NCBI GenBank assembly: GCA_022702545.1
Contig: JAHRBC010000005.1
Coordinates: 2,418,001 to 2,482,000 of the forward strand
From: Phycomyces nitens
Taxonomy: Eukaryota > Mucoromycota > Mucoromycetes > Mucorales > Phycomycetaceae
Length of the DNA: 64,000 bases
Direction: 5' to 3'
The position numbers and the translations under genes are program-made. Positions 10,457-22,059 of this stretch are shown here, in pieces. How positions within the stretch are numbered: the first letter of the stretch is position 1; every line of letters begins with the position of its first letter. Below the pieces are notes generated by a model. It did no database searches. It saw nothing but the letters and a program-made list of their open reading frames with translations, and was not told where the DNA came from.

Positions 10457-11978
10457 TCAGGCCGTAAAGGGCGGAAAATGTTCTTTAAAGAGCTCTCGAT
10501 TTATATACATATACTTCCTTTCAGTAGATAGTAGGTTTATCATATTCTTTGCAATCTGAACAGAATAGTCAACAGAGTTGTCAAGACGCAAAACTCCAAT
10601 ATTGAATGAGCACAAGAACCAATATTTCTCAATAAATGTTGGTGCAACCAGCCAAGAATCCAGATTTCCCAAATCACCACCCAGGAACAAGGCAGAACCG
10701 ATCACCAGCTTGAACATTTGATCAGCATCGTAGAAATCTTGGTAGACTATCATAAGGTCCCGCATAGACGCTCCTGGGATAACATCTATACGAGAGTCAT
10801 GGGGGATCTTGCGCTGTAATTCAGCTGCAAACAAGAATGGTAAGTAACGCTTGCAAATATCACCATGGTAAATCCTTACTAGGTTCAAACAAGGAACGTG
10901 CCACACTTGGATCAGACCCTGCTGTATTCTGAATGAATTCCATTGCTTGTATTGCTGTCATTGGAGGATATATTCTTCGATTATCTTTTGTAGGTGTTGT
11001 GGGTGAATGAGGCTCGGTGACTTTGCGTGCAAGTCCTGTTGCTTGATCAACCCACATATCATCTAAAGAATCAGTAACATTGGTGTCCTTGGAGGACATG
11101 GATTGTCCGTCTTCAATCATATCCGTTCCGTCATGTACTTGTATGCCCAGAGTCTCGAGAGTTTTGCGCCATTCGGGTGGTGGTCGACCAAAGTACTCTC
11201 TGGGTTTAGTACTAAATGAAGAATTGTGTGGATTGGGGTTGTAATAGTCGTGAAAGATGGACGGGTGAAGGGCTAGTGGTTGAAGAGGATCCAGGGGCGG
11301 AGTACTTGGAAAACTGGGTGGGACGATATCTTCTGGCCAGGGCGTAAGATTGTCCTGCAGTGTATTTAGGTTGAGTTGAATGTTGGAGAACTGGGTTTGA
11401 TGTAGTGATTGTGATTGTGATTGGGATTGTGGTGGTGGCGGCGGCGGCGAAGAAGTGGAAATGGAAGCCATTAATGAGGATAGTGGCGGAAGTGGAGGAA
11501 TTCCAATGATTTGTTTGTGTTTGTTTAGGTAAAACTCTAGTATTTGAGGTATTCCCTTTGATTTCGACGTTAACAAAGTCTCGGCCCCAACACCATCTAA
11601 TTCTCCACTATCCCAGAACTTTGGTATTTCTACTCGGTTGGCCTTGCATGCCAACTTGAGGGTGAGAACGACTCCCTTGAGATAATTGTTCTCATATGAT
11701 AGTTCGGATAATCGTTGTCGCAGCAATTTCGTTTCTCTTGCCGCACTATCCAAGATGTGCACACTCCTCTTCATAGTCGATTCTGTCTCTCGCATCTCCC
11801 TGCGCTTTCGTTCTCGAAAAGCGCGCTGTGCAGCTCTATTTTGTGCCTTGCGTTGGGCAGGCGTAGGAGGATTGGGTTTTCTGCCTGGCTTCTTGCGAGG
11901 GCGAATCGGACGGCCATTCTCGTCTAGGTTGCATAGCTCAGACTCGGGATCAAAGTATTCAAACGAGATTTCTGTCAT
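10457..11978 (-). CDS. bZIP transcription factor with C-terminal DUF3425-like domain, copy A
   Basis: Two exons, 11978-10880 and 10824-10457 (55-nt intron, phase 1), 488 residues. The AP-1/Pap1-type basic region KAQNRAAQRAFRERK is at about residues 44-58, preceded by a KKPGRKPNP basic patch and followed by a heptad coiled coil to about residue 105. The middle is Pro/Ser/Gln-rich. The C-terminal exon carries IPHDSRIDVIP...MRDLMIVYQDF and later GGDLGNLDSWLVAPTFIEKYW. This fits the DUF3425 module (HPxxDxxP, RDxxI, W...FxxKW) often joined to fungal bZIPs. A nuclear DNA-binding regulator is inferred; targets are unknown. The basic region, the post-zipper segment YLKGVVLTL and the DUF3425 part match the gene at 19131, so it is a local paralogue. 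Confidence 0.9.
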
Positions 11979-13051
11979 TGATTATTTGGTAAAGGTGTAA
12001 AGGAAAAAGTAAAAGAGAGATAAAGGAGAATTAAAAAAAAAAGAGGCTGTTACAAGGAGGCAAGGGCAGGCATTTTTTTTTAAAGCAATACGGTGTGAAT
12101 ATTTTTACCAAATTTGAGAACAGTTTGAGGACAAAACGGGAGAAATTTAAAAGTCAAATTTGATAGAAGCAATTTTTACGAAAAAAAAAGGAAAGAAATT
12201 AGAAGATTATTGGACCAATTTATTAAGCCAGAGACAAATAATGAGCGCTAAAGAAGTTGTCTTCAAGGTACATTCTTTAAAGAAGTATAATGCTGTTGTT
12301 TTTTAAGGTTCTTTCTTAAAATAGCAGTCTTGAGATTGCCCACTACATTTTTATTTTATATATTTATTTATATTTATTTATTTATTTTCAATCTCCATTG
12401 CCTTGTAATTTAGGTAGAGATGTATACAATGGAAGATTTATATAGCCTTAAGGCTAAACTATATCCGAATATATATATCTGTTCCTTGGTAATGTATTGC
12501 ATACAGATGGTTTGCCAACTGTCAATGTCCTGTATTCTTGGTGTTATCAAATAAACTCTTGGTACATACTCTAACGAAATCTACCAGGTCAACTATTCAT
12601 GTGTGCAAAAAGAGATTATTTAAACAGTTTTCTATTAAACTCATTCTAGAGAGTATGGGTATTCTAGATTTTGATAAAAAGGGTTTGGAATCTCAATTGA
12701 CATGAGCTGTTTTTTTTTCTAGCACTGATATCTATTCTATTCTCCTCGACATCTCAATGTAAATACAGGGTAAATTATTTACAGCAAGAGTTTATGGTAT
12801 CCAACTAGATGAATATTAGACATATATTACATTAACGGCAAATATTTGTTGAAATAAAAGATACTCTTTATGAGCCCTATTGATATGCAGTGTTTATTGA
12901 TTTGTTCGTTGGCTCAATTAGTTATCAAGTCTTTTAATCTTTTTTTATTTCTTCAATTAATGGTATAAATCTCTAGGAAAACTAATTCCATAACCTCACA
13001 TTTGAACAAAACACTTTTCTTTCCATTGATTACAGAACCACAAGAGTATGA

Positions 13052-13085
<34 letters not shown>

Positions 13086-14120
13086 CGTCATATAAATGTT
13101 AAAAAAATACTATTTCTTACAGTAGATATATAAGTACTCTTGTAAACATCATGTATTAAAGCCATGTATTTTTTATTCTTTGTAATAAAGAGGCAGTAAA
13201 GTCGCGTCATTTACAAGGACCAGCATTGCAGAGAACTTTAACATGAACCACATTGTTCTTACAACTTTTTATTTTGTTGCTATTTACAGGAATATTCCAA
13301 ACTCTGTTTATAAATAAATAAATGAATGAATATACAAACTGTCAACTTTCCTACTGATACCCAACACCTTTTTTTTCAAAACCAAAGCGCCAAGCTCGGG
13401 TTTTCTTTTCTTTCCTTTAAAAAAGAAGAAATCCCTTTGACTTTGATCCAAATAATCAATGGCATTAATAGCCATCGATCTTCATCTGGGAAAAAAAAAG
13501 GACTCTCGGAAAATTGGAAATAGAAAAATACTAATAATTGCTTTTGATATTAAACACGGGTTAATTTATTATGCTCTTTATATCCAAGTATTCCTTTGAT
13601 ATTAAAACAGCAAAAACTTGAACAAGACGGATGTTGCACTATTGGTTGCTCCTTGTATTCTTTCTAATTGCCCTCTTTTCTATTGATGAAACTCTTTGGA
13701 TTTTAACCAATTATTTAATTTTAGCAAAGTTATATTTAGGAATCGGTATTTGTCTTAATATTTTAAACTTATACCAGTCTACAAGAATAGGAAACAAGCA
13801 ATATCTACTAACCATCTTTCTGGATATTAAAAAAAAAGTTTACTTTAATTGTGATGCTTACAATTTGGGACTATGTTGAAAATAAAAAGAAGATGGAGAG
13901 AAGATATATATATTTTTGGCTGTTACGATTATAAACTCCTCTAATTAAATGCATCTTGAGTACGTGTAAAGATAAAGATCAAGTGTATAAACCAGACTGG
14001 TATAAAGTAAATTAGAAAACGGCTTTACTTTATTTATTTCTTGAATATGCATATATATATACTTAATTTACAAAGTTTGACAAAAATTCTCTAGATGATT
14101 ACAACGATAAAGCTGGTGAT

Positions 14121-14480
14121 CTAGAGTGTGGCAACCAAGAGTATTGTGGATCTATGGATATTTTGTTCCAGCTTGAATATTTTCTTCTTGGTTACATTAG
14201 CAGTGGAGATCAGTCGAGTTTGATAAATACCAGTCATGACACCGAGGCATAGATTGCTATTCTTCTTGATTGTAAAGATGTTGAATGCAAAGGTAAAATG
14301 CAAGGGTGTATTGAAGAATAAATAAATAAAAAAAGTACAATTGGAATAAGATGCCCAATCATTTCATCTGCTCCCTATCATATTCCTTGACTGCGACATC
14401 TGATTTCAAGGCAGGGTTCTTTTGCATATCCCTTGGTTTGAGGAGGTCTTGGTCCAAAGAGATTGTCACTTTTTCCATAC
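14121..14480 (-). pseudogene. Two short coding-like fragments of unknown origin
   Basis: On the minus strand an ATG near 14480 opens a 38-residue frame (starting MEKVTISLDQDLL and ending EYDREQMK). Further down, frame 14303-14121 reads FTIKKNSNLCLGVMTGIYQ and onwards to a TAG. Both have normal amino-acid composition, unlike surrounding AT-rich noise. No intron joins them convincingly. Possibly exons of a dead gene. Confidence 0.25.
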
Positions 14481-15062
14481 CGTCCTTTTTTCTTCTCACT
14501 TTCTCCCATTATGCTGTGCACAATGGAAATTATAGTGTAATGACGCCACCCCCCAGAAGAAGAAGAATAATAATTGACTGTTATAGTGCAGATATTGAAA
14601 TGAGACAACTGATGGCCCCTCAAGATGGGTAAAGTGGTCTCTCCCTCTCTCTCCTCCTCAGTTGCGCTCAATAAGTTTCCAAAAATGTTTTCAATTTGGT
14701 ACCTTGCAAAAGTAAAAGAAACAGGTTATGATAGTTGTTGGCTAGGCGAATAACATCTGCCTCTACTTATTGAATTTCATATAAAAGATCAGTAAAAATC
14801 TTTTTGAATCGGTTGATTGAATTTATGAAATTGCCATTCGTATACAAAGTAATAAAAGCAATATCCGAAATTCAGTTGGTTTTGACTAGAATACCGTTTA
14901 TTGATTATGCCCAGGTGTTTAACGACAATCAGACTGGGTAATTTAAGTATTATTGGGGATTAATAGTAATGGCTTTTGGGATAAGGACAATAGGCCTCCA
15001 AAAGTTTCGGATGTCTGTAGAGCTTTCATTCATGTGTGTAATTAGAAACGTCTTGGTCATTT

Positions 15063-15108
15063 GGTCTTTAATGGTCTTTAATGGTCTTTAATGGTCTTTA
15101 ATGGTCTT
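15063..15108. repeat. 10-bp tandem repeat GGTCTTTAAT, about 4.6 copies
   Basis: Four exact copies of GGTCTTTAAT followed by a partial GGTCTT. It lies in the gene-poor region, about 240 bp upstream of a TATA motif. A simple minisatellite; no function can be assigned. Confidence 0.9.
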
Positions 15109-15343
15109 GACTCTATGGATATATAAACTCTCTAGACTCGAGTGTCAGAAATGGCAAATGGTTAATGCCTTTATCAGATTATAAAAATGATCGTTATTTT
15201 TGAAAAAAAAACAATCAATCGATGTATTGATCAGTATTCAGGAAACTGTTTGCAAATAGAGGGAGAATAGACGCACAAATGTCGTTGATAGGGGTAGAAG
15301 CGGGTAAGAGTGATTGTATTTATCCTGTGAATTGAAAGTGAGC

Positions 15344-15660
15344 TATAAAAGGGGGGTCTCAAGTCAGTTCAGCACATTTCTGGCCAGAATGTCCCATGCC
15401 ATATGCGATAAACTAGATGATACGGAGAAAAAACAGGCATACTTTGAGAAATGAAGTACCACGATACTTTTGTCGACTATGCAGGCCGTGTGACACCCTC
15501 TATTTAGGGGACCTTGTCTAGGGGAGCAGCTGCACAGCCAGTGCCGAGCTGTCTGCGCGTCCGGCCCGGACCACATTGCCCCAGCTACCAATATTTGAAA
15601 TGTATGGGCTATTGTCACTGCGGATCTCCAGTAATGCGGCCAATGCTCCCTACAAAAAAA
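15344..15660 (+). pseudogene. TATA box followed by a broken Cys-containing reading frame
   Basis: TATAAAAGG at 15344 is followed 45 bp later by an ATG (15389) opening a 21-codon frame (begins MSHAICDKLDD). Its TGA stop overlaps, as ATGA, the ATG of a second frame that starts MKYHDTFVDYAGRV and ends TAG at about 15505-15507. A GC-rich, Cys-rich coding-like segment follows (about 15510-15650). The pattern fits a promoter plus exons of a gene damaged by a frameshift. It is not recognised. Confidence 0.3.
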
Positions 15661-16499
15661 GAAAAGAAGAATCTAACTTCAAAACAAACAAAATCTATTT
15701 TTAGATGGTGCAAAGAGCTGCTGTTTCTTTGTAAAGATATGGATAAATATACATCGACATCTTTATTAATTGGTTTTGACATAATGTTTTTAAATATGTA
15801 ACTATGTAGTACAATGACCTTTGGGTTTCAGGTTGAGATAAATGCTCTTAATTTGGAAAGCTCGGAAAGAATGCTTATTGAATTGATTGGTTAGGAATAA
15901 ATATACGTAAATGGGAATCTTTATCATTACAGTAAGTGTAACGTCAATGCGCGGTTTTTTAACACTTGTCGGATCCAGAAAAACATGTTTGGGTGGCGTT
16001 TAAAATATAAAAGGCCAGGTCTATAAATTTCATGGTATTAGTAAATCGACAGTAAAGAAAGGGATAACATTACTCATCACTAAATTGTGATATATTTTGG
16101 CTGTCAATACTTCTTTGCACTTTATGAATTGTAATATACATAGTATAATCAATCTTTAAAGCATATTATCGCTTGAGAGCAGACTTTTTTAAACAAATAA
16201 AATCACCAAACTTGAGTCTATTAAGAATACACTTTCAGTAAGGAGTCTTAAACTCATATTGTATCTTGCTAACAAGATTTTAATACAGCTCAAATAGATT
16301 ATCAACAGTTTGATCTGACCTAATATCAAACTGTCAGAAACATCAGTGTTGTAATGGAAATCTCAAGCATGGACCGCTGTTTATATATCTGTCTTGGTTC
16401 GGTTTCTGTCTAACAAAAAGGAAATGAAGCACAACTATATGATATGCTTATTATTTGTTAATTCAAATCGCCTGAGACTTGGTTAACGCTGTTTAGGTT

Positions 16500-16920
16500 A
16501 AATTATATCTCTACCGATGCCAATAACAGTAATACTGTCAATGTCAACGCCACAGCAAATACATATGATGATGAATAAGATACAAATACTACTACCACCG
16601 CTAGTGCCACTAATGATGAATTGTACATTGATTATGGTATACATACCATATCTGAGTGAAACACAGACTCCACAGCCAATATCAAGTTACTCTTTGCTAA
16701 TACATGGCAAGTTACCACCTCAATAGACACACACCAAGCACACGTACACAGTCAAAGTATCTATAAGCTCTCTTGAAGATACTAACAAGCCAATAAACCT
16801 AATTGTTGCTGACATTGCTGCTGAAAATGTAAAACACTAATTAAAGAAAATGCCAAAAGAAAATAGTACAGAAAATGGAAGAATTACAAAAAGATAGTGT
16901 GAAAATACCTGAAAGGGTCT
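16500..16920 (+). pseudogene. Degenerate Asn/Thr-rich protein-coding remnant
   Basis: One frame from about 16515 reads as Asn/Thr-rich protein (NNSNTVNVNATANTYDDE) and continues through in-frame TAA and TGA codons (TNTTTTASATNDELYIDYG). A +1 shifted frame then reads SLEDTNKPINLIVADIAAEN and on to KKMPKENSTENGRITKR. Several stops and a shift in otherwise protein-like sequence point to a pseudogene. Family unknown; some wall proteins have similar Asn/Thr-rich tracts. Confidence 0.4.
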
Positions 16921-17263
16921 CAGAATTTGTAATCATATTAGCTCATATACCCATATTATTTCAAGTAATACTAGACTTGTTTAAGCGAATTGAAAATAAA
17001 ATAAAATGTCAAATTTAGTGCATATACCTCAAACAAACCGAACCTTAACATTGCTTCAATCTTTTGAATTTAAAATTACGTCAAACTTATTGATCGACAT
17101 TCCTGATAATCTCTATAGCAGAGCTTCAGCTTTTACGGCAATTGTATACATTGTGGTTGTCATCAAGGCCTAAACATGTTTTTATCTGAATTGCTTAAAA
17201 ATATGCCTAGGTTTATCTGCTCTACATTAGACTGGAACAGCAATTATATTGCTGGCGACTAAT

Positions 17264-17740
17264 TAAACCGATAAATACTTGAACTAACAATATTTATTAG
17301 TTCTATTGTATAGCGAGAATAATCTGGTTTATATGGCTTATCTTTCTGATTTGTTTCAAGTGCAGTTTCTTCCATTTCATCATCTAGACCTTTATCATTT
17401 GATTTTTTTTTTGCTCTGAATCTTGCTTTTTGCGGTAGAGTCCAAGACGGGTTAGCATTTGTAAATGATAGGGGTCTGCTTCTTCCCAGTCCACCGAATT
17501 GGGTATTTTTCCACATTTATCAAAAACCCTTTCTTGCCCATCATATACATATGTATATAAAAAAACATTTGGCCATTTAAAGTCTTTATAAAAAAAAACC
17601 CCACTTTTTATAAAAATGAAATCTTTTATAAAAAAAAAACTGCCCATTGAGATTTGAGACGCCGCCCAAATACGGTTTTCTGGAGCCGATTTTTGAATCA
17701 CCGCACATTGGCGTTGCGTCTGCTGCGTATATAATATATA
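17264..17740 (-). pseudogene. Frameshifted gene remnant
   Basis: The minus strand reads FDKCGKIPNSVDWEEADPYH...LTRLGLYRKKQDSEQ and then hits a run of nine A. After a frame change at that run the reading continues as SNDKGLDDEMEETALETNQK...YKPDYSRYTIELINIV to a TAG at 17264. A third protein-like segment lies upstream (about 17650-17720: CAVIQKSAPENRIWAASQ). A slip in the A run is the simplest explanation for loss of function. Family not recognised. Confidence 0.4.
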
Positions 17741-18005
17741 CAGGAGTATATCAAACAACAACATTTGGGGTCATAGCAACAGTCAGATTGTCGGAAATTA
17801 AAAATAATAGGGACTCTTTTGTATGCCAATTTAAAACCCCGATAGCTTGATAAAAATCAAAGAGATGGTTAATTTGAGCAGAATCGTAACGATGGTAGTT
17901 CTTTACAGAATAACCTATTCAGATCATATATTGTGGTAATAAGCAAGGGTAAACTAAAATAAGCATAAAAGACACATTAAGGGATGAAGCTGGCTTGATT
18001 TGATT

Positions 18006-18013
18006 ATATAAAC
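18006..18013 (+). promoter_or_regulatory. TATA box of GPI protein B
   Basis: TATATAAA lies 61 bp before the ATG at 18067, a usual core-promoter distance with a short leader. Confidence 0.55.
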
Positions 18014-18066
18014 TACTGCTGGTCTATTCCAGTTTCTTCATCTTCTCTCTTCTCCTTGAAAATATT

Positions 18067-18671
18067 ATGAAGCTGACCATTTCTGCTCTTGTCTTGACCA
18101 TCGGTATCGCTGCTGTAGCTGCCTGCGATTGCAAGGCTGATGATCACACCTGTCTCAGCAAGTGTGGTAAATGCCCAACTAACTAAGATTGATCTGCCAC
18201 TAACTACTTTTAATCAGTTACGGATGCCAATAGCTGTATCACCAGCTGCAGAGATGACCAATGTTACCGCAACTGTGTCAATAACAAATGGTTGGTATTG
18301 AGGATTAAGAACTTTAACGGCTTGTATACTTACCTTGGATACAGGCCAGCACCTTCAGGCTACCTCCACAATGATGTCCTAACTGCCCCTGCCGCAACCA
18401 CACTCGCAGATGTCCATCCTGCCTTTCCGGGTGTCACTTCAAGTGGTAAATGTCGGGTTGCAGCTCCCTTTTAAAAAACAGCAGAAAACTAATAATTAAA
18501 CCAATTATTAATATAGTAGCACCGTCTGCCTCCCAAGCCTCTGCTGCCAAACCGAGCGTGCCAGCTGCTGGCAAGAATGGAACTACCAGCAGTGGGTCCC
18601 TTACCAGAGTCCATTGGCCGCTTTTGGCCAGCGTATTAATGGCAGCTGGGATCTGGGCCGCAAACCTTTAA
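18067..18671 (+). CDS. Small Cys-rich GPI-anchored surface protein B
   Basis: Four exons, 18067-18166, 18218-18290, 18345-18445 and 18517-18671, all phases consistent, giving 142 residues. Signal peptide (MKLTISALVLTIGIAAVAA), Cys-rich head (CDC, CLSKC, CITSC, CYRNC, NNKWP), Ala/Ser/Thr/Pro-rich stalk and a hydrophobic GPI-type tail ending AAGIWAANL. Signal peptide, Cys pattern and first intron position (G/TT junction) match GPI protein A at 4363-5002. Intron 2 uses a weak donor GTTGGT, but it is the only choice that keeps the WP junction shared with protein A. Probable wall or membrane surface protein. Confidence 0.85.
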
Positions 18672-19130
18672 GATATATACATTTATACCAGGTAAACAAG
18701 GGGAGGGACAGATTATCCGCTTGTTTTGAAAATAAGACTATTTGAGTGCAATTTTTCCTCATTTAGGCCTATTTTTATAATACACCTACTCTTTCTCTTT
18801 CTCTCTCTTTCTCTATAAGAGATTGGAACCGAATTTGCCCATTTTTTTTATTTTTATTATCAATTATTATTAGTATCCTTTTTTAGCTGACTGTAGTTTT
18901 ATTCTCATTTATCCTTTCGTTTCCTAAATTCAGTATCAATAAATAATAGTGGTCATAAAGAAGCCAACCTTGTCCAATGAATTTATTTGAGTTCCATCCA
19001 GGAAATCATTATAAAAAAATATTCTGATCGCATCCCCGCTCCACTTTCTTTTTTTTTTCCCTCTTCAACATATCCAAAGACCAGTTTGCCTTTCTTATTG
19101 AAATAGCCATCCTGACCTGCCATACTTACA
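18672..19130. other. Intergenic between GPI-B and bZIP-B
   Basis: 459 bp of T-rich and pyrimidine-rich DNA (CTTT/TTTC tracts near 18792-18820 and 19047-19060) that probably includes the bZIP-B promoter. No coding signal seen. Confidence 0.6.
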
Positions 19131-20767
19131 ATGGAGTCATATCTGTCCAACATTGACACATACCTTCAGCAGCAACAAGAGGCCGAGAACCCTTCGTTTC
19201 ATCAACAGGCCTGGCCAACTCACCCAGACACCTTTACATCCTTTCTCCACCAACCACACTTTCCTCAACCTGCCTATCCCGCCCCTGCTCTCGACAGTAA
19301 TGGCCAGCCCATCAAAATACGCAAGAAGCCCGGCCGTAAGCCTAACCCTGCCTCTCCAGCCCTTCGCAAGGCCCAGAATAGAGCTGCCCAGAGAGCATTC
19401 CGAGAACGCAAAGAGCGCCATTTGCGCGATCTAGAAAACACAATCCGCACCCTAAGAGAACAGCGCCAGGCTCATCTAAAACTCCATCGTCAAACGAAAA
19501 AAGAACTCGATGCAACAAAGGCCGAGAACTGGTATCTTAAAGGTGTTGTTCTAACCCTCCAGTTCATTTGTCTTCACAACAACATCAAGATCCCAACCCA
19601 CTCGCCTTACTTGACCGAAGAAGCCCTAGAAGACATTGCAAAGACTGCCCCTCATGCCATTGAAGCTTATGTAAATGCGTATACACACAACAACCAACAA
19701 CTCAAACCAACCATGGCATCTCACTTTGCAAATACAATCCACGATGATGACGAGATGAATGACGAGATCAACCAAAACATCAATGAGGATAGCGAGACAA
19801 CCACCGGGGAAAATCAGTATGACCATTCAGCCGAAGACCGTAGTACATCAGCCAGGGCGGCCAGTGAAGAGGCCACAAATATGGCCTGTCGCATGGCCTC
19901 CCCTTCGGCCTGGTCCAATACGAGTGAAGCTGAGGACAACAGACGTGAGCCCTCAATGTCGACTGATTACTCGAGCATCAAGTTGGAGCATCCCGAGGAC
20001 CAGGTTAATTGGCAGGAACCCAGTGTGCATGAAGATAATGATGATGAGTACCAGCCACATCCTTCTAGTCTGGGTGCAATTCAGCGCATCCGCCTTCAGC
20101 TGAGAGTCCAGTCAAGTTTGACTGCAATCGGCAATTCGGCTGCTCGTCTGCAGCCTACTATCCTTCAGTTGGCCATTCCCCATGATCCTCGAATTGATCT
20201 CTTGCCCACTCCCCACATGCGAGACAGAATGATCATCTTTAGAGACATTATGGATTACGACAAATGCTTTGGAATGTTATTAAATGGAGCCGTGCATCAT
20301 GGTGGAGATCCCACAATGAGTGAGAGCTGGGAGCTTCCACCAGAGTTCTTTAGTGAATTTTGGTACCTGTCGATTAACTATGATATCAAAGTGACAAACT
20401 CTTGGAGACGTCTCAAGGGTCTTCCAGACATCGCAGCTGGACCCAAAGAGGATGATATTATGACTATGAGCATGACGAATGCACAGGGTGGATGGTCAGA
20501 GCAAATGATGGCTCAAATGACGAGCGAGATGCCTACTTTGCTTCCCGTAGGAAACCTCTCCAACCATCCCCGTGGGCATTATGGACAGCCACACCATTCG
20601 CAGCATTCGCAACATTCGCAGCATTCGCAACACTCGCAACATTCGCAGCATTCACAGTTTGAGATGTTTGACCAGTTGATGCAGCCTCCACCAGGTAAGA
20701 GCTACCATAATATAGTATTTGTTTAATTTATTCCATTTACTATATAGATAATATGGGTAATCGATAA
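19131..20767 (+). CDS. bZIP transcription factor with DUF3425-like domain, copy B
   Basis: Exon 19131-20694, then a 53-nt GTAAGA...TAG intron to a small last exon 20748-20767 (adds DNMGNR, stop at 20765-20767), 527 residues. If the intron is retained, the frame instead ends KSYHNIVFV at 20726 (531 residues). Basic region KAQNRAAQRAFRERK at about residues 80-94 with an upstream KKPGRKPNP patch, then a coiled coil and YLKGVVLTL. The acidic, Ser-rich middle is followed by IPHDPRIDLLPTPHMRDRMI (about residue 349) and W...FFSEFWYLS, the DUF3425 signature. Near the end His-Ser-Gln repeats (seven units, about 20598-20658) arise from a CATTCGCAG-like 9-mer array. A nuclear regulator is inferred. Paralogue of the gene at 10457-11978. 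Confidence 0.9.
20598..20658 (+). repeat. 9-bp coding repeat (His-Ser-Gln) in bZIP-B
   Basis: Seven CA(T/C)TC(G/A)CA(G/A) units in frame encode a His-Ser-Gln tract near the C-terminus. Copy number is likely to vary between strains. Confidence 0.9.
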
Positions 20768-20979
20768 ATATGAAAAACAAGTGAAATTATACAAACCATA
20801 TTATGATTAACTTTATGGCCATCCTTACTTTCTCTTGTCGACCTCTCTTCATATTGTAAACTTTGTAAATATGCTAGACATTCTTTTTATGGGTTCAATC
20901 TCTTTATTGAATACACAACATGTATATATATATATGTGTATATATACATATATACATATATATATATACAATCATTCTT

Positions 20980-22059
20980 TTATGTCAATTCCACGCTTCC
21001 CTTGACAGCCAAATGTCCATCATGATTTACAATCCACAACTCATAGCTCTTGGGATCTAAAGCCGACTCACGGCCACAAAGAGTCAAGGGCTGGTGAACG
21101 TAGAGGGGCAATAGACATTTGTACCGAAACAACTTGACCTTGGAGTCCAAGGCTTGAATATGCGACCTCAAGAGTCCCATCAAAAGAGTGCTGCTGAGTG
21201 GGCCATGGACCAGGCACGCAGGATGATGTTCCTGAGTCGTGGCATATGTATGGTCAAAATGGATCTTGTGCGAATTGAAAGTAAGAGCCGAGTAGCGAAA
21301 CAAGAGAATCGACGAAGGGGTCATGGTTCGAGAAAAGGTTGGCTTCTTGTTGGCTATTGGAATGCACCAAGATGTGAATGTGGCCAGAGACTCAATAGGA
21401 TCTTACCTCGAATGGTACGTATTGGACCCAAAGAGAGACTCTGGTCACCAAGGTAAACCAGAGATCGCTCTTCCTTCATCGACCATCCCTGATCGTTGGA
21501 TATGTTCTTTCCAAGATGCACAAACACAGATTCTCCCATACGCCCTTGCTGATACTCTGCCTTATCGAGAGTAGTAGACATGGTTGCCTGTTGCCCGATC
21601 CTCAGCGGGTTCTCTGTATTCCATGACAATGTTGCTCCAGCCCACATACGCTGGACAAATGGAGGGGGAGGGAAAAAATCGGTTTCGTAGCCATCTAGAG
21701 CTAGTTCGTCTTCAGGTGTACGCGGGGGAAAGTATACATGATGCCAAGTAGGAGGAATCTCGGTGTCAGGGGTAGGAAGGACAGCATGACGATATGGTAC
21801 GGTTTGGTCGTTTAGGGTGTTGGCCAATAGATTCAAAGGAGAGGCGGTTAGATGATCGTGGGTAATGATCTTTTTGGATTCCATTTCAGTTTTCCATTTC
21901 AAAACAGACTCATTTGAACTTGTTAACCAGCGTACGATTGGAATCTGGATTAATGGGAATTAACAAAGATCCAAAGAGGCTAGAGACCAGCAATACCTTG
22001 AGGTTGGTTTGAGCAACCAAGGCACCCTTGGAAAGAACGCGTCTGTTGACAGTAAGCAT
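20980..22059 (-). CDS. HTD2: Mitochondrial 3-hydroxyacyl-thioester dehydratase / mesaconyl-CoA hydratase-like (HTD2 family)
   Basis: Exons 22059-21997, 21944-21407 and 21353-20980, phases 0 and 1, 324 residues. The first exon and the start of exon 2 encode a basic, hydroxylated leader (MLTVNRRVLSKGALVAQ...IVRWLTSSN) typical of mitochondrial import. Then FPPPPFVQRMWAG and, in the hot-dog half, FRYSALTFNSHKIHFD...HPACLVHGPL, the hydratase motif with its catalytic His region. Family role: dehydration of 3-hydroxyacyl-ACP in mitochondrial type II fatty-acid synthesis; related bacterial enzymes act on mesaconyl-C4-CoA. Length fits fungal members. The ATG of exon 2 (21884) would lack the targeting sequence, so exon 1 decides the start. 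It is transcribed away from the gene at 22523. Confidence 0.8.

Larger units (their letters stand above)
11979..18066. other. 6-kb gene-poor region with decayed coding fragments
   Basis: Very AT-rich and without an intact recognisable gene. Fragments with protein-like reading broken by stops or frameshifts lie at about 14121-14480, 15389-15660, 16500-16920 and 17264-17740 and are listed separately. A 10-bp tandem repeat sits at 15063-15108. TATAAAAG motifs occur at 15344 and 16006. The region separates the two paralogous GPI/bZIP gene sets. Confidence 0.6.

Noticed and set aside
10083..10559. 158-residue plus-strand frame
   Set aside because: Repeat-driven (poly-Ile/Tyr, Asn-Tyr-Arg copies) and overlaps the bZIP-A last exon antisense.
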